From Porphyromonadaceae bacterium UBA7180 (GTDB taxonomy: Bacteria; Bacteroidota; Bacteroidia; Bacteroidales; Muribaculaceae): a stretch of DNA of 27,300 bases. Location of the stretch: assembly GCA_002491165.1 (NCBI GenBank), contig DKVK01000034.1:1-27300 (forward strand). The letters are read 5' to 3'. Shown here piece after piece: positions 15,679 through 22,818 of this stretch. Position 1 is the stretch's first letter. Each line of letters opens with the position of its first letter. A program made the position numbers and the translations under genes. Below the pieces are notes generated by a model. That model did not search any database. It was not told where the DNA came from and saw only the letters and a program-made list of their open reading frames with translations.

Positions 15679-17154
15679 TTATTCCTCGAGCAAGGCCTTG
15701 TTCTTCAGGGCTTCGGGGAGGTTGCCCGCCGCGTCGAAGTATTTTATGGCCTGCTCAAAGTTACCCTCTGCGGCGGCAAGCACGCCGCGGGCGTTCTCGG
15801 CCTCGGGGCTGTCGCCGGCTTTGGACAGGTATTCGCACGCCGTTTTCAGCTCGCCGGCTTTCAGCGCCGCCACGGCGGCGTTGAGGTTGGCAACCGTGTC
15901 ATCGGGATAATACTTGCGCGCTATCGCTATTACGTGGTTGAACTCTGCCGAGCCCTCCGGGTAGAGGCGTGCCACGCGGAACATCTGGTTGAGCGAGAGC
16001 ATCTGCGGGTGTGTCTCTATGAGCTCGGCCAGCTTTTGGTCCGAGGTCGGTTTCAGGCGTGTGCGTATCTCGAATTTGGTGCAACGCAGTTTCGGGAACC
16101 AATCGGGCAGGATCTTGCTGCGGTAGAGGGCGGCAAACTTGGGCGAAGTCTTGAGTTCGCGTTCTTTGGCGTCGTAATCCGAAGCGCCGTAGGCCGGACG
16201 GTCTATGAGTTCGAGCAGGTCGCGGCGCTGCGCCTCGGTGATGTCTGTGGCATCCGTTACCATCTTGCGGAAGTCGGCCCAGTTCTCGGGCACGGACGTA
16301 TAAGTACTCTTGTCGGCGGGAAGTTGGAAGCATTTCCCTATATATTCGGAGAGCGAGCGGGAACGGCCGGAGGCCAGTTCTTCGTTGTGCATATAGGGAG
16401 ACTCGGGGGATGCGTAACCGCATATATTGATGCGTGCTATCTCCACATTGGGGTCGGAGAGGGCGTAGCGCACGGAATCTTCGATGACGGCGAGCTGTGC
16501 GCGGTTGTCTATGCGGCGGCCGTTGCGGCAGACGTATGGCTCGGCATGGAGCTCGGTGCGGTCCACTTCATACTGCACCTGTGCCTGCCCCTCGTGTATG
16601 GCCACGGGCTGTTCCGTTACGGCCGGTGTTATATAGGTGAGGCGCATACGGGGCGCGGGGTTGAGACCGAGCGGCTCGGGAGTGCCTGCCGAGGAGCCGT
16701 AGGCATGGCCGCAGCCGCAGGTGTCCACCACGAAGCGGATGGAAGCCGAAGGGTCGAGCATCCAGCTTTGCGCCGGGACGCTCGCCTTATAATCGAGGCT
16801 CTGTGGTTTGCCGTTGTGGCGGCGCACCTCGTAGCCTATCTTGTAATCGGGCACGTTGTCACGGCGCATCGAGCCCCGCTCGTAGGCGTAGTGCATGTTG
16901 CGGCCGTTGACGAGCACCGAGGGGAGCACTTCGCTCTGGCCCGACGGGGATTCTATAATAGGAGTAACGTATATCTGGTTGTTGGCACCGAGATGCAACG
17001 AGTCGAGGCTAAGGGTGGATTTCACCACCAGCTCGTTGTCCACCTTGCGCACCTTGGTGTCGCGCGGCGAGATTTTACCGATGGGACGGCCGGCGTATGC
17101 CAGGCCGCAAACCAATGCCAGCAGGAGAGTGGTGTAAGCTATATATCGTCTCAT
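15679..17154 (-). CDS. DUF3868 domain protein with OmpA-like and TPR regions
   Basis: 491 residues with a Sec signal peptide ending near GLAYAG. The DUF3868 part covers roughly 25-175 and includes the DTCGCGH motif (145-150). From about 190 to 275 there is an OmpA-like module, with IARINICGYASPESPY (239-254) and an ASGRSRSL stretch, as in peptidoglycan-associated domains. The C-terminal 70 residues form TPR-like helices (NLNAAVAALKAGELKTA, EGNFEQAIKYFDAAG). Such genes commonly precede fimbrillin genes in Bacteroidales; the exact task, possibly envelope attachment or fimbrial assembly, is not established. It starts 15 bp after the DUF3575 gene, and the shaft gene follows 104 bp later. Confidence 0.88.
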   Translation of the reverse strand: MRRYIAYTTLLLALVCGLAYAGRPIGKISPRDTKVRKVDNELVVKSTLSLDSLHLGANNQIYVTPIIESPSGQSEVLPSVLVNGRNMHYAYERGSMRRDNVPDYKIGYEVRRHNGKPQSLDYKASVPAQSWMLDPSASIRFVVDTCGCGHAYGSSAGTPEPLGLNPAPRMRLTYITPAVTEQPVAIHEGQAQVQYEVDRTELHAEPYVCRNGRRIDNRAQLAVIEDSVRYALSDPNVEIARINICGYASPESPYMHNEELASGRSRSLSEYIGKCFQLPADKSTYTSVPENWADFRKMVTDATDITEAQRRDLLELIDRPAYGASDYDAKERELKTSPKFAALYRSKILPDWFPKLRCTKFEIRTRLKPTSDQKLAELIETHPQMLSLNQMFRVARLYPEGSAEFNHVIAIARKYYPDDTVANLNAAVAALKAGELKTACEYLSKAGDSPEAENARGVLAAAEGNFEQAIKYFDAAGNLPEALKNKALLEE

Positions 17155-17169
17155 ATCGTCAGGCTGTTT

Positions 17170-17766
17170 TTAGAAAATGTACATTATGGAGAGACCGAGT
17201 TTGGTGACGCCGGCATAGTTGGTGGTTCCGGAGCTGACCTTGCCCACACATTCCTCGCATGAATACTTGTCATACCAGACGTGTCCGTAGCCTACGCCGA
17301 CTTCCGCCTCGAGGTTCCAATGGCGCGCCAGTGCCCATTGGTAACCGTAGGTGACGCCCACGCCGGCGAACTCGCCCTGGTAACGGTGACGCTTCACCTC
17401 CTTGGTAAGGTTGTCGCCGCCGAAGAATCCACCGGGAATCGGGAGGCTGACGTTCTGTGCGTTCATCTGTCCGCCGAAAGCGTGTACGCCAAGGAAGTGG
17501 CCGTTGAAGGGGGAACAGGTCCACCAGCGGTATTCGGGCATCACCACCCAGTGCTCGGCCTTGCGTTGGCCGTGCGTCTTGCTGCTGAACTTCCAGGGGT
17601 TCAGCCCGTACACAAGATTGACAGTGGAGCGCGACCCGACCCTCACCTCTGCGCCGAGGTTGGGAGTGGTCGTCGCGTCATAAAGCAGGTTAGTCTTTAT
17701 TGCCAGCTGCGCGGAGGCACCTATTGTGGCCGCCATCATAGCGAGCACTAAGAGAATAAGTCTCAT
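17170..17766 (-). CDS. DUF3575 family outer-membrane beta-barrel-like protein
   Basis: 198 residues from the ATG at 17766. A longer in-frame start at 17817 would place 17 polar residues before the signal peptide and is rejected. The signal peptide MRLILLVLAMMAATIGASAQ is followed by LAIKTNLLYDATTTPNLG, the DUF3575 hallmark, and then VNLVYGLNPWKF and MPEYRWWTCSPFNGHF. Alternating polar and aromatic strands and the terminal SIMYIF, ending in an aromatic residue, fit a small outer-membrane barrel. A CxxC pair (SCEECVG) lies near the C-terminus. It is first in the fimbrial operon and is preceded by a very long leader. Its function is unknown, but it consistently accompanies DUF3868 and fimbrillin genes. 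Confidence 0.9.
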   Translation of the reverse strand: MRLILLVLAMMAATIGASAQLAIKTNLLYDATTTPNLGAEVRVGSRSTVNLVYGLNPWKFSSKTHGQRKAEHWVVMPEYRWWTCSPFNGHFLGVHAFGGQMNAQNVSLPIPGGFFGGDNLTKEVKRHRYQGEFAGVGVTYGYQWALARHWNLEAEVGVGYGHVWYDKYSCEECVGKVSSGTTNYAGVTKLGLSIMYIF

Positions 17767-18347
17767 ATTTCGATTAGTTTTCGTTCTGCGTTCCGGCAAC
17801 CGTAGAAAAGCAGACATTCAGAAATCCGGACAGTATATAATAATATATTAAGGTGTCCCGACCCGCAGGGGTCGCGCGTTTCCAAGCCCCGGGAGCCGGA
17901 AAACAACCGGATTCCCACTACATCTTTTTCACAGGCAGCCTTGTTCACCTCGATACTCCGTGCAGAAAATTCCGAAACATAAAAGGGGGTTGCAAGTCAG
18001 TGGTCATGGCAGCGGGCCACATTCCATTAGGCAACTGTGCTTTTCAATAAGTGAGTATGCAGATATGCGCATTCCCGTTATTTTAGCGTTTCTGAGGTGA
18101 AAGAAAATGCGTATTTGCTTTGGCCTTGCGACTAGATATTTGACTGGTCTGTAGAGTCAGGTATCATTGCCTCTATCAGGTCGAGAAGTTTCTTTCAGTC
18201 AGGTTTAGTATGTATCGGTCAAATCTCGAAGAGTATCGAAAATTTACACTACTAAAGCTTACAATATAAATTTGTAGTCGTACATTCCATCTTCACCGAA
18301 CTACGTCCCGCAGGATACGTATGGTGAGGTTGTTATGAACTTTGGCG
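17767..18347 (-). promoter_or_regulatory. Long 5' leader of the fimbrial operon
   Basis: About 580 bp without a credible gene. If transcription starts at the -7 box at 18348-18355, all of this is untranslated leader. Structures seen: a 5'-proximal hairpin with TCACC/GGTGA and TACGT/ACGTA stems (18293-18327), three TCAGGT motifs (18157, 18176, 18199), ATGCGCATT/AATGCGTAT arms with one wobble near 18064-18114, CGACCC/GGGTCG with a GCAG loop (17859-17874), and an adjacent CCGG/CCGG stem. No known riboswitch was recognised and no long inverted repeats mark an invertible promoter. Confidence 0.5.
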
Positions 18348-18355
18348 CAAAGTTA
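18348..18355 (-). promoter_or_regulatory. Proximal fimbrial-operon promoter candidate (-7 box)
   Basis: TAACTTTG on the minus strand matches TAnnTTTG. The expected -33 position reads G-only, and the nearest TTTG is 25 bp away, so it may need an activator. It is embedded in the inverted repeat AACTTTG-GCG-CAAAGTT (18338-18354), placing a palindrome across the start site. Confidence 0.5.
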
Positions 18356-18480
18356 ATACTAATAAATGGCTTTTACCCCCCAAATGTTAATTTATATTAA
18401 TAATATGTTAACGAGATGTTATTTATCATCAAATTCAGTTAAATTGGTCTAATTCTCAGAGTTGTGTACCAATTTTTACA

Positions 18481-18513
18481 CACAAAAACAGGGGTTGCTT
18501 CCCCTCAGCCCCT
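18481..18513 (-). terminator. Attenuator-like hairpin downstream of the distal promoter
   Basis: On the minus strand AGGGG pairs with CCCCT around AAGCAA (18490-18505), followed by TGTTTTTGTG. A second AGGGG (18509-18513) just upstream can compete for the same CCCCT arm. Together with the promoter at 18538-18569 this would give a transcript of about 50 nt unless read through. The stem is short, so confidence is modest. Confidence 0.4.
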
Positions 18514-18537
18514 CTCGGTTCGTCTCAATTTCAACCG

Positions 18538-18569
18538 CAAAGTTAAAACAAATATTAGAAAATTCCAAA
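18538..18569 (-). promoter_or_regulatory. Distal promoter upstream of the fimbrial operon
   Basis: On the minus strand TTTG (18566-18569), a 20 bp spacer, then TAACTTTG (18538-18545): a perfect Bacteroidetes promoter. Its start would be near 18531, driving either a small RNA ending at the attenuator or, with read-through, the fimbrial operon. Confidence 0.7.
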
Positions 18570-18627
18570 AAAATTATTATAGGTAACGCAGTAAATAAAT
18601 GTGCATTTCACGGTATGATGACTTGCG

Positions 18628-18688
18628 CCAGCGCTTCCGTCAGGAAGCATATTTTTCCATAACCCCGTACGCCGCCAAGCGTGCGGGG
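18628..18688. repeat. Double-hairpin dispersed repeat, copy B
   Basis: GCTTCC/GGAAGC with a GTCA loop (18633-18648), then CCCCGTACGC/GCGTGCGGGG with a CGCCAA loop (18663-18688). Same order, orientation and linker as the copy at 6251-6315. In hairpin 2 the fifth pair is G-C here and A-T in copy A, and the sixth is T-G here and C-G there, so pairing is conserved while sequence changes. Confidence 0.7.
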
Positions 18689-18714
18689 AAAATGCCCGGG
18701 CGTTCTCCGGTAAC

Positions 18715-18756
18715 ACAAAAAAAGCAGGGACACCGTCCGTTAGGAGGCGTCCCTGC
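18715..18756 (-). terminator. Intrinsic terminator of rpmE
   Basis: GCAGGGAC/GTCCCTGC stem (8 bp), followed on the minus strand by seven T. It lies 25 bp after the rpmE stop. Confidence 0.88.
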
Positions 18757-18781
18757 CTAAGCAAGTGTTCTGAAACTTTGC

Positions 18782-19036
18782 TTATTTTTTCTTGCGGTTT
18801 CCGTAGCGGCTGCGGAACTTGTCCACACGTCCTGCGGTGTCCACCAGTTTCTGCTGGCCCGTGAAGAACGGGTGCGACGAGCTGGTGATTTCAAGCTTTA
18901 CCAGAGGATACTCTTTGCCGTCTACTTCGATGGTTTCCTTAGCGGCTACCGTAGAGCGTGTGATAAAGATTTCGTCGTTCGACATATCTTTAAACACTAC
19001 CTCACGATAGTTTTTGGGATGGATGTCTTGTTTCAT
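18782..19036 (-). CDS. rpmE: 50S ribosomal protein L31, type B
   Basis: 84 residues. MKQDIHPKNYREVVFKDMS at the N-terminus and SSHPFFTGQQKLVDTAGRVDKF in the second half are diagnostic of type B L31, the zinc-free form: no CxxC pair is present, unlike type A. It sits at the central protuberance and helps bridge the two ribosomal subunits. It is a single-gene transcript with its own perfect promoter, a 5'-terminal leader hairpin and a terminator. It is divergent from the DUF3943 gene. A zinc-regulated paralogue cannot be judged from this window. Confidence 0.97.
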   Translation of the reverse strand: MKQDIHPKNYREVVFKDMSNDEIFITRSTVAAKETIEVDGKEYPLVKLEITSSSHPFFTGQQKLVDTAGRVDKFRSRYGNRKKK

Positions 19037-19076
19037 TTCTTTTTAATCTGCAGTTTAAAAAATAGTTTTTAAAGCT

Positions 19077-19097
19077 CAGCAGGTCGCGATCCCGCTG
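19077..19097 (-). promoter_or_regulatory. 5' leader hairpin of rpmE
   Basis: CAGCGGG pairs with CCTGCTG (one G-U) around a 7 nt loop, right at the predicted 5' end of the mRNA (start near 19101). An AT-only stem (19054-19073) follows before the ATG. It could be a stability element or a binding site for autoregulation by the protein. Confidence 0.45.
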
Positions 19098-19107
19098 AAT
19101 TGGCGTG

Positions 19108-19139
19108 CAAAATTACTAATAATTTTCATTACCGCCAAA
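19108..19139 (-). promoter_or_regulatory. Promoter of rpmE
   Basis: On the minus strand TTTG (19136-19139), a 20 bp spacer, then TAATTTTG (19108-19115): a perfect match to the Bacteroidetes consensus. The leader would be about 65 nt. Confidence 0.8.
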
Positions 19140-19220
19140 TTTCCGCGATTTTTTTGCCCTTTTTGCCCCTTTCAGTTGTTATAATTCCAAAGCTGAGGAA
19201 ACAACTTTGTCGCACCTCGA

Positions 19221-20723
19221 ATGAATTATACTATGAATTATACCACACGGCGGTGTCTGACGGCACTGGTTTCCATATTATTAGCAGCCCTGGCAGCGCA
19301 GGCCCAGGCTCCGGTAAGCCTGGAGCTACCCAAGGCCGTGCCGCCGGATAGCACCGACGTGGCACGTGCCGAAAAGCGGCACTTCTGGCGTGCATCCGCC
19401 GAGGTGGTCGGCTTCAATCTCGGGCTCTGGGCCTTCGACCGATACGTCCAGAAAGGGGACTTCGCATACATCTCCTGGAACTCCATCAAAGAGAACTTCA
19501 AGGTAGGCTTCAAGTGGGACAACGACAACATGGGCACCAACACCTTCCTGCATCCCTACAACGGCTCGCTCTACTACAACGCCGGGCGCGCCAACGGCTT
19601 CAACTACTGGCAGTCGGCCATGTTCGCAATCGGCGGGAGCGCCATGTGGGAGATGTTCATGGAACGCGAATATCCCTCGACCAACGACATCATAGCCACC
19701 CCCATAGGCGGCACCTGCCTCGGCGAGGTATTCTTCCGCGCCAGCGACGCCGTGCTCGACGACCGCACCACCGGCATGAACCGAGTGGGGCGGGAGTTCG
19801 CAGGCTTCATCCTCTCCCCCATGCGAGGATTCACGCGTCTGGTCACCGGCGACATATGGAGGCACCGCCCCACCTCCGGGCGCGTCTTCGGGACGCCCAA
19901 CGTGGCGCTCCAGATTTCAGCCGGAATGAAGACCCTGGTATGCCGCGGACGCTTCAAGCACACGCTCGTGGGCGGCTCACTGAGGATTGACCTCGAATAC
20001 GGCGACCGCTACGAGATAAAGTCCAAGAAGCCATTCGACTATTTCACCTTCACCTGCGGTCTGCAATTCCTGCGCAACCAGCCCATGCTCTCGCACCTGA
20101 GTATAAAGGGTCGGCTCCTGGCGCGCGAATACCTCGAAGAGAAGGATACGCACCTGAGCATAGGCCTCTTCCAGCACTTCGATTATTACGACTCCAACAC
20201 GGTGCCCGGCACAGACGAGAACCCCTACAAACTCGGCATCCCGGCCGAGATAGGGGGCGGCATCCTGTTCCGCGACGTGGAGCGCAACCGCTGGACCTTC
20301 GACGCCTACGCCCACTTCAACGGCGTAATCCTCGGCTCCATACTCTCGGACCACTACGTGGAAAACAACCGCAACTACAACTGGGCCAGCGGCTTCGCGG
20401 CCAAGCTGGGAGGACACCTCGTCTTCAACCGCGACAAATTCTCGCTGACGGTCAACAACGAATTCTACCGCCTCTACACCTGGGTGGGATACCGCACGGG
20501 CACCGACCTCTCGAAAGTAAACGAGCGGCTCCTGAACGTGCAGGGCGACAAGAGTTCGGCCTACTTCAATGTAACGGAAGTAACGGCACAGCTGCGGCTG
20601 TGGGGGAACTTCTACGGCTCGCTGGCCTTCACCAACTACTGGCGCTACACCCGCTACCGCGACTACCCCGACGTGCGCAGCTCCTCGATGGCCCTCTGCC
20701 TGCGCCTCGCCTGGAAACTGTAA
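19221..20723 (+). CDS. DUF3943 family outer-membrane protein
   Basis: 500 residues from the ATG at 19221, or 496 from a second in-frame ATG at 19233. The first 12 bp are a tandem duplication (MNYT-MNYT), so the true start is ambiguous. A Sec signal peptide ends near AAQAQA. The DUF3943 signature covers about 95-175: FKWDNDNMGTNTFLHPYNG, YYNAGRANGFNYWQS, SAMWEMFMEREYPSTND and GGTCLGEVFFRASD. The remaining half has alternating hydrophobic strands and ends LRLAWKL, as expected for an outer-membrane barrel. The function of the family is unknown. A weak -7 box CAACTTTG (19202-19209) lies close to the start. It is monocistronic and ends at a hairpin shared with the convergent dehydrogenase gene. 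Confidence 0.88.
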   Translation: MNYTMNYTTRRCLTALVSILLAALAAQAQAPVSLELPKAVPPDSTDVARAEKRHFWRASAEVVGFNLGLWAFDRYVQKGDFAYISWNSIKENFKVGFKWDNDNMGTNTFLHPYNGSLYYNAGRANGFNYWQSAMFAIGGSAMWEMFMEREYPSTNDIIATPIGGTCLGEVFFRASDAVLDDRTTGMNRVGREFAGFILSPMRGFTRLVTGDIWRHRPTSGRVFGTPNVALQISAGMKTLVCRGRFKHTLVGGSLRIDLEYGDRYEIKSKKPFDYFTFTCGLQFLRNQPMLSHLSIKGRLLAREYLEEKDTHLSIGLFQHFDYYDSNTVPGTDENPYKLGIPAEIGGGILFRDVERNRWTFDAYAHFNGVILGSILSDHYVENNRNYNWASGFAAKLGGHLVFNRDKFSLTVNNEFYRLYTWVGYRTGTDLSKVNERLLNVQGDKSSAYFNVTEVTAQLRLWGNFYGSLAFTNYWRYTRYRDYPDVRSSSMALCLRLAWKL

Positions 20724-20730
20724 GCGAAGA

Positions 20731-20752
20731 AAGCAAGCCGTTCGGCTTGCTT
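20731..20752. terminator. Shared terminator hairpin between convergent genes
   Basis: AAGCAAGCCG/CGGCTTGCTT form a perfect 10 bp inverted repeat with a 2 nt spacer. The minus-strand side runs into CTTTCTTC, the plus-strand side has no T-run, so it works best for the minus-strand galactoside operon. Confidence 0.6.
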
Positions 20753-20800
20753 CCGGTTTAAGCGGTTCTAAAACTTATAAGGCTTATAACAAGCGTCGGC

Positions 20801-21757
20801 TCAGCTCACCACATTTACAGGGTGGCCGTCTGCCCAGGCGGCGAGGTTGTCGAAGGCTACCGTCAGCAGGCGGCGGCGTGCCTCTTCCGTTGCCCAGGCT
20901 ATGTGCGGCGTCACGAAACAGTTGCGCGCCGTGAAGAGCGGATTGTCTTCGGCAGGCGGTTCCTGCGTCATCACGTCGAGGCCGGCGGCGTAGATTGTCT
21001 CGTCGTCGAGTGCCAGCGCCAACGCTTCCTCGTCCACGAGGCCGCCACGGGCCGTGTTTATCAGTATGGCGGTGGGTTTCATCAGCGCCAGGCGGCGTGC
21101 GTCCACCATCAGGGCATTGTCGGCCGTCAGAGGGCAGTTGAGGCTCACCACGTCGCAGGTGGAGAAGAGTTCGTCGAGGGTTTCAACTTTCTCATAGCCG
21201 TCAGGGAGTTCCTCCTGCGCCTTGGAGGTGAAGAGGCATACCTGCATAACGAAGGCGTCGGCGATGCGTGCCGTGGCCTTTCCGGTGTTGCCGAAACCGA
21301 CGATACCGAAGCGTTTGCCGGCAAGCTCGTGGAGCGGGAAGTCCCAGTAGAAGAAATGCGGCGAGCGTGCCCAGCGCAGGCGGCTGTTCTCCTCGGCATA
21401 ATGCTCGGCGCGGCCCACGATGGCCAACAGCAGCTCGAAGACTTTCTGGGCCACCGACATGGTGCTGTATGCCGGTATGTTGGTAACGGTGATGCCGAGG
21501 CGTCCGGCCTCTTTGACGTCCACCACGTTAAAGCCGGTGGCGAGGATGCCGATATATTTCACTTCGGGCAACTGCCGCAGCATCTCGGCCGTGATTTTCG
21601 TCTTGTTGGTGAAGAGCACTTCGCTGCCGCGCGAGCGCGCCACCACCTCCTCTTGCGGCGTGATGTCGTAGCACACGACCTCGCCGAATTTCTCGAACTC
21701 CTTGAAGTTGAGGTCGCCCTGGTTTAGACCGAAGGCGTCGAGTACTGTAATCTTCAT
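20801..21757 (-). CDS. D-2-hydroxyacid dehydrogenase (hydroxypyruvate/glycerate type)
   Basis: 318 residues. The Rossmann motif GFGNTG (154-159) binds NAD(P), and the catalytic set is Arg237 (NTARGG), Glu266 (TQEPP) and His285 (TPHIAW). Sequence features such as LATGFNVVDV and IPAYSTMSVAQ match the glycerate dehydrogenase/hydroxypyruvate reductase subgroup rather than SerA, as there is no ACT domain. It probably interconverts a D-2-hydroxyacid and its 2-oxoacid; the substrate is not determined by sequence. Its start codon overlaps the galM stop (ATGA at 21754-21757), so translation is coupled to galM. It is the last gene of the galactoside operon, which is unusual company. Confidence 0.92.
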   Translation of the reverse strand: MKITVLDAFGLNQGDLNFKEFEKFGEVVCYDITPQEEVVARSRGSEVLFTNKTKITAEMLRQLPEVKYIGILATGFNVVDVKEAGRLGITVTNIPAYSTMSVAQKVFELLLAIVGRAEHYAEENSRLRWARSPHFFYWDFPLHELAGKRFGIVGFGNTGKATARIADAFVMQVCLFTSKAQEELPDGYEKVETLDELFSTCDVVSLNCPLTADNALMVDARRLALMKPTAILINTARGGLVDEEALALALDDETIYAAGLDVMTQEPPAEDNPLFTARNCFVTPHIAWATEEARRRLLTVAFDNLAAWADGHPVNVVS

Positions 21758-22806
21758 TCTGGGCGGAATTTAAAGCGGATTATACGTGAATATTTCTCTC
21801 CGGGAGCGAGGAACTGCGAGGGGAAGACGGGCTGGTTGGGGGCATCGGGAACGCCTTGCATCTCCACTGCCACGCCGTCGTAATCCTCGTAGCTGCGGCC
21901 CGAGCGGTTCTCCGGGGAGCCGTCGAGCCAATTACCGGTATAGACGTGCGCCGCGGGCTGGTCGGAGTCGATGAGCAGGCGGCGTCCGCTGCGCGGCGCC
22001 ACTATCTCCACGGCGTTTTCGATGAGGCGCCCCGGTTCCCACTCGTCGAGCAGCCAGCCGGCGTCATACCCTTTGCCGTATTTCAGCGGGGGGAAGTCGG
22101 CCTCTATGTCACGGCCCAGCTCCTTGAAGTCGGTGAAATCCATAGGCGTGCCCTCCACCGGGGCTTTCTCGCCCGTGGGGATGAGGGTGTCGTCGGTGGG
22201 GATGTAGCGGTGCGAGCGGAGGCGCATACGGTGTTTCAGAACACTGCCGGAGTCGGCGCCGTCGAGGTTCCAGTAGGAGTGGTTCGTAAGGTTCACCACG
22301 GTCTCGGCATCGGTTTCAGCCGAGAGGCGGAGCGTCAGCTCGTCGGCGTCGTTCCAGGTATATTCCGCCGTTGCGGTGAGGTTGCCGGGATAGTGCTCGT
22401 CGCCATCGGGACTATGGAGCGTGAAGCGCACGCCGCCGGGAATCTCCTCGGCCTCCCAGATGTGGTTCTGGAAACCGGTGGGGCCGCCGTGCAGGGCGTT
22501 CGGGCCGTTGTTAATGGCGAGTTGATAACTCTTGCCACCGACGGCGAGTCGGCCGCCGGCTATGCGGTTGGCATAGCGGCCCGGCACCTTGCCGAGGCAG
22601 GGACCGTCGGCCATATAGGAGGCGGGGGCGGCATAGCTGAGACATACGTTCTCTATCTTGCCGGAAGCGTCGGGGACATTCACGGCCAGGACGCCGGCGC
22701 CGAGGCTCGAAAGCTCAACGGAGGCGCCGCGACCGTTCATAAGCGTGAAGAGAGAGACCTCCCCGAAGGGGGTCTCCACCCTCTTTTTCGTTACTTTAAC
22801 AGACAT
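21754..22806 (-). CDS. galM: Aldose 1-epimerase (galactose mutarotase)
   Basis: 350 residues, typical length. It interconverts alpha and beta anomers of galactose, feeding the alpha form to galactokinase. Substrate-binding Arg81 (GRYANRI), His106 (NALHGG), catalytic His176 (NHSYWNL) and catalytic base Glu315 (VAVEMQ) are present. There is no signal peptide, so it is cytoplasmic, which implies galactose is imported or released inside the cell. It starts 12 bp after galK and overlaps the dehydrogenase gene by 4 bp. Confidence 0.96.
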   Translation of the reverse strand: MSVKVTKKRVETPFGEVSLFTLMNGRGASVELSSLGAGVLAVNVPDASGKIENVCLSYAAPASYMADGPCLGKVPGRYANRIAGGRLAVGGKSYQLAINNGPNALHGGPTGFQNHIWEAEEIPGGVRFTLHSPDGDEHYPGNLTATAEYTWNDADELTLRLSAETDAETVVNLTNHSYWNLDGADSGSVLKHRMRLRSHRYIPTDDTLIPTGEKAPVEGTPMDFTDFKELGRDIEADFPPLKYGKGYDAGWLLDEWEPGRLIENAVEIVAPRSGRRLLIDSDQPAAHVYTGNWLDGSPENRSGRSYEDYDGVAVEMQGVPDAPNQPVFPSQFLAPGEKYSRIIRFKFRPE

Positions 22807-22818
22807 GTGTCCTGCGGT

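Noticed and set aside
15661..17262. 533-codon plus-strand frame opposite the DUF3868 gene
   Set aside because: Composition is His, Val, Gly and Ala rich with no domain, and the opposite strand encodes a protein with a signal peptide, DUF3868, OmpA-like and TPR features.
17763..18050. Small frames on both strands in the fimbrial leader
   Set aside because: Neither has a plausible start context, conserved-looking composition or domain. The 61-codon minus frame also overlaps the DUF3575 start region.
18121..18260. Possible tRNA or tmRNA-like segment in the fimbrial leader
   Set aside because: No GTTCRANNC T-loop, acceptor stem pairing or CCA end could be found.
17767..18781. Phase-variable invertible promoter upstream of the fimbrial operon
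   Set aside because: Expected for some Bacteroides surface structures, but I found no matching long inverted repeats flanking either promoter and no recombinase gene nearby.
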